Positions 53,296 to 55,648 of a stretch of DNA of 55,648 nucleotides are shown here, piece after piece; positions within the stretch are counted from its first letter, which is position 1; every line of letters begins with the position of its first letter. This DNA comes from Myxococcota bacterium (GTDB taxonomy: Bacteria > Myxococcota > UBA727 > JAHDBA01). The notes beneath the pieces are model-generated. The model was given only the letters and a program-made list of their open reading frames with translations, was not told where the DNA came from and did not search any database. The stretch lies in contig JAHDGS010000001.1 in assembly GCA_020627505.1 (NCBI GenBank), forward strand, positions 1 to 55,648, written 5' to 3'. The position numbers and the translations under genes were made by a program.

Positions 53296-53311
53296 TCGGT
53301 CAAAGATCGGA
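53296..53311. promoter_or_regulatory. Degenerate palindromic element TCGGTCAAAGATCGGA
   Basis: The left half matches the elements at 16857 and 45821; the right half is diverged. It lies 63 bases before the ATG at 53375, the same distance as at 45901. Confidence 0.3.
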
Positions 53312-53374
53312 GCAACACTATCATATACGAACCGAAGACATACATACGTAGAATTATATGGGGAGGAGTATCAA

Positions 53375-54586
53375 ATGACAGCATTTTTGAGTTCAACTGA
53401 GCGGTCTTTACTCGACATATCTTATAAGGCCCTCGTCAATACTGATGGTGATCCCACAAAGCGCTCAGGCACAACGATGTCTAATGCCGAATTGATAGAG
53501 ATGATTCTAGACAACACGGAACAGTCAGCACATAGGGCCAAAAAAGAGCACCGTCAGCTTGGCGCACATGCAAAATATCTGGAGCGGATTTATGAGGATG
53601 AGCCACTTGTGGAATGGGTTGCAAAGACCTCAGATACCGAGGCTGACGTACTCAAAAAAGCTGTCGAGCTATCAACAGAAATCAAAAAACATAATGCGAT
53701 TGGAATGGGTGCATTCTTGATTGCTTATCAAAACCCGGTGCTCAGTGAAGAAATGGGGTTGCCCACAAAAACGGATGCGGTCCTGACGCGTGCGACGGAG
53801 CTAGCACGAGAGATACAACAATCAATGAAAATTGGTGATACTGAGCAGGCTTATCAGAAAATGCGATCTCTATGTGAAGTCACTGGTCACACCTTTTTAA
53901 ATGCCGCCAAACATCAATATATCGGCCAGTTGATCGAGCAAGCCAACTTTGAAGATCTCTCAACATATAGTCCTATTATTCGTGATGAGCTTTATTGTCT
54001 TAAAGAGAACTTGATCGAAGTGACCTCACAACATGTCTCTCGCTGGGAAGGTCTTGGTCAAAAAATCCAAAAAACGGTTGAGTATCTTTTAAAGAAATTC
54101 CCTGATGAAGACTTTCAGTTGACTCATTTGGTTCAAGATAAGGATCTAGAGAATATCCAACTGAATTATCTTTTTGGCGATAAAAACGAGCTGATAGCAG
54201 AACTTATGTCAGATACAAGTGACACGTTGAACAACAATCAAAAACTTAAAAAAGCGCTATTTCAATGGCTCGAAACTTATGAAGACAGCAGTTTCTCAGA
54301 ATGGATTCGAGATAAGAAATACATTCCAAATCGCTTGGAAAGTATTCTTGGCACATTCACCTTAGCAGGCATGATACCTGCTGGTTTTGGAGCTCTTAAC
54401 AGCGATCCGCAGGCGCTCACAGGGTTATGTGTTGGTGCAGCCCTTATCTTGGCACTTAAAATCAGAAACAATCGTCAGCGTGATGCATTTTTCGAAGCGC
54501 ATCATCGCGGTGGCCCTCAATCAGAATTCTCGAGCTTATCAATAGCAACGGGCATTCAGCGTATGCTTTTTAAATTACTCGATTAG
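53375..54586 (+). CDS. Unknown protein with C-terminal membrane hairpin
   Basis: 403 residues. Long helical cytoplasmic part (for example AHRAKKEHRQLGAHAKYLER, LSTEIKKHNAIGMGAF), then two hydrophobic helices at about 328-372 (LGTFTLAGMIPAGFGAL, GLCVGAALILALKI) and a short basic tail. No domain recognised. RBS GGAGGAG. First gene of the module 53375-55532; by position it matches the smaller membrane protein at 45901. Confidence 0.65.
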   Translation: MTAFLSSTERSLLDISYKALVNTDGDPTKRSGTTMSNAELIEMILDNTEQSAHRAKKEHRQLGAHAKYLERIYEDEPLVEWVAKTSDTEADVLKKAVELSTEIKKHNAIGMGAFLIAYQNPVLSEEMGLPTKTDAVLTRATELAREIQQSMKIGDTEQAYQKMRSLCEVTGHTFLNAAKHQYIGQLIEQANFEDLSTYSPIIRDELYCLKENLIEVTSQHVSRWEGLGQKIQKTVEYLLKKFPDEDFQLTHLVQDKDLENIQLNYLFGDKNELIAELMSDTSDTLNNNQKLKKALFQWLETYEDSSFSEWIRDKKYIPNRLESILGTFTLAGMIPAGFGALNSDPQALTGLCVGAALILALKIRNNRQRDAFFEAHHRGGPQSEFSSLSIATGIQRMLFKLLD

Positions 54587-54601
54587 ACTGGGAGAGTTTT
54601 C

Positions 54602-54976
54602 TTGAGGCCCAATAACAGAGACTTAAATGCAACCATCACGCAAAAACTAATTTTGCAGGGACTCTCACGAAATCAAGATCGCATTCGAGATGGCGATCCC
54701 ACAGGTGGATTCTCACTAACAGTGCGAGATCACTTCGGGCGTGAAGGCTTACGTCTACTTGAGGCATCGTCTGTTGGCTTTGGAAATAAGTCCTGGCAAG
54801 TCTCGGAAGGATTAACAAATCAAATCGACGATTTTTTAGGACATGTATTTCCTTCACAAGAGGGCTATGTCGAAAAAATTAATGAACTTTCAAATCGTCT
54901 TGTTGATGATGCACTCAAGCAACCTGGGCTCATGAAGCTCGTCAATCGATCACTCGGTTATGTCATTTCAAACTGA
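54602..54976 (+). CDS. Unknown small protein (TTG start)
   Basis: 124 residues. Starts at TTG 54602 with GGGAG 8 bases upstream; no ATG fits. Soluble and mixed charge: LQGLSRNQDRIRDGDPTGGF, then FGREGLRLLEASSVGFGNKS. Unrecognised; no paralogue in the window. Sits between the membrane protein and the paralogous protein of the module, 15 and 22 bases away. Confidence 0.6.
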   Translation: MRPNNRDLNATITQKLILQGLSRNQDRIRDGDPTGGFSLTVRDHFGREGLRLLEASSVGFGNKSWQVSEGLTNQIDDFLGHVFPSQEGYVEKINELSNRLVDDALKQPGLMKLVNRSLGYVISN

Positions 54977-54998
54977 GGTTAAACAATAAGGAGGAAAT

Positions 54999-55532
54999 AT
55001 GTTTAAACCTAAATTTCAATCACGTTTTGCAGGTGGTTATTTCGACGCGATGAAGCGTCTACAAAACGAGAATCGCTCAGCTTCCGAAGTTAAAAGAGAA
55101 GTTCAAAAGTCTTCGTCCGAAAATGTAGAATCGTCTCTTCGGCCGAAAGATGAGTATTGGGTGCGCTTCGATAAATTATACGAACATATGCTCGAACCTT
55201 TAGGTTCAGTATATGCAGGAGGGTCATTAGCAGACTTGAAAAAGTATTCGGCCTTATCTCCGAGTGTGTATGGTAATTTAGCAAACTTGGGTAAACCAAG
55301 CTCGATGGAAGAATGGATACACCGAGAAGAGAAGTTAGGTGGTTTCCAATTAGAAATAATCCGGCACTTGAATAGTTTTAGACAAGATCACGAAATGTAT
55401 TCAGACGATTATATTGGATTTCAGAAAGCGAAAGAACTTATCGTCAACCCAACAGATGGTGATTTGCGTGAGATGCTTGAAGTCGGCTATCAAATTTTTA
55501 TTGATGACTTCATCAAAAGCAGCGTCGACTAA
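54999..55532 (+). CDS. Unknown protein, paralogue of the gene at 46516
   Basis: 177 residues. The N-terminal about 65 residues are specific (polar, Ser/Glu-rich). The C-terminal about 110 share a domain with the protein at 46516 (LSPSVYGNLAN, YIGFQKAKELIV, GDLREMLEVGYQIFIDDF). No signal peptide. RBS AGGAGG. Last gene before a strong terminator, so the module is a three-gene transcription unit. Confidence 0.68.
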   Translation: MFKPKFQSRFAGGYFDAMKRLQNENRSASEVKREVQKSSSENVESSLRPKDEYWVRFDKLYEHMLEPLGSVYAGGSLADLKKYSALSPSVYGNLANLGKPSSMEEWIHREEKLGGFQLEIIRHLNSFRQDHEMYSDDYIGFQKAKELIVNPTDGDLREMLEVGYQIFIDDFIKSSVD

Positions 55533-55559
55533 GGCATTGCTGTTTTGAGTTCAATAATT

Positions 55560-55589
55560 AAAAACACCTGGCATATGCCAGGTGTTTTT
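55560..55589. terminator. Bidirectional rho-independent terminator
   Basis: Perfect stem AAAACACCTGGCAT / ATGCCAGGTGTTTT followed by further T/A residues, 28 bases after the stop at 55532. Confidence 0.9.
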
Positions 55590-55648
55590 AAATCTAACGC
55601 TCAACCATTTAACTTCTGAAAAAAGTGCGGAAGCCGCGTTAACGCTAT

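Overview
The window reads as chromosome of a Gram-negative bacterium of moderate GC (mid-40s percent by eye, not computed). Evidence for an outer membrane: many lipoproteins with lipoboxes, a TonB-dependent receptor, OmpA, small beta-barrels and an MltF-type transglycosylase. Several secreted proteins carry the 'xNGxExGxDCGGxCxxC' cysteine repeat, a lamin-tail domain or a DUF1554-like domain, combinations common in Myxococcota/Bradymonadota-type (former deltaproteobacterial) genomes. I cannot assign a genus.

Layout. 0-17.7 kb is mostly housekeeping: rpsP (cut by the left edge), a diacylglycerol-kinase-family enzyme, aminopeptidase N with an apparent frameshift, a proline-rich repeat protein, a ferritin-like protein divergent from a JmjC/cupin-8 oxygenase, a kynureninase operon with a cyclase-family (formamidase-like) gene, a GlsB-type protein and dodecin, rpmH-rnpA, dsbD, an NAD-kinase homologue and an ArsC-like protein. 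17.8-27 kb is a block of surface lipoproteins around a tRNA-Leu(UAA), ending in an ECF sigma factor, a membrane-anchored TPR protein (probable anti-sigma) and a barrel-like protein. 27-37.7 kb holds HAD and HD phosphohydrolases, MltF, a TlpA-like thioredoxin, a bacterioferritin-like protein, an FMN glutamate-synthase-family enzyme, a MoxR ATPase and an OmpA operon. 37.7-44 kb is a Fur-box-controlled iron module: DUF4856 lipoprotein, imelysin-like, HTTM, TonB receptor. 44-55.5 kb is accessory DNA with small unrecognised proteins, pseudogenes, a duplicated receptor 3' end and tandem paralogous lipoproteins.

Main result. Four lipoproteins (starts 1665, 18878, 20089, 24342) with unrelated bodies share the mature N-terminus C-G-[ED]-D-[IV]-x-S-G. 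All four also share the upstream element TGAWCAT-N13-GGGAAC with identical spacing. A variant (TGAACAT-N13-GGGCAC) lies just before the ECF sigma gene at 25926. This suggests an autoregulated sigma regulon for a set of surface lipoproteins carrying a common sorting tag.

A second candidate system is the set of small unknown genes at 45901-47334 and 53375-55532. They share a paralogous member, a near-palindrome upstream (TCGGTCA...TGACCGA type, also before the gene at 16924) and decayed copies at 44964-45554. Their function is unknown.
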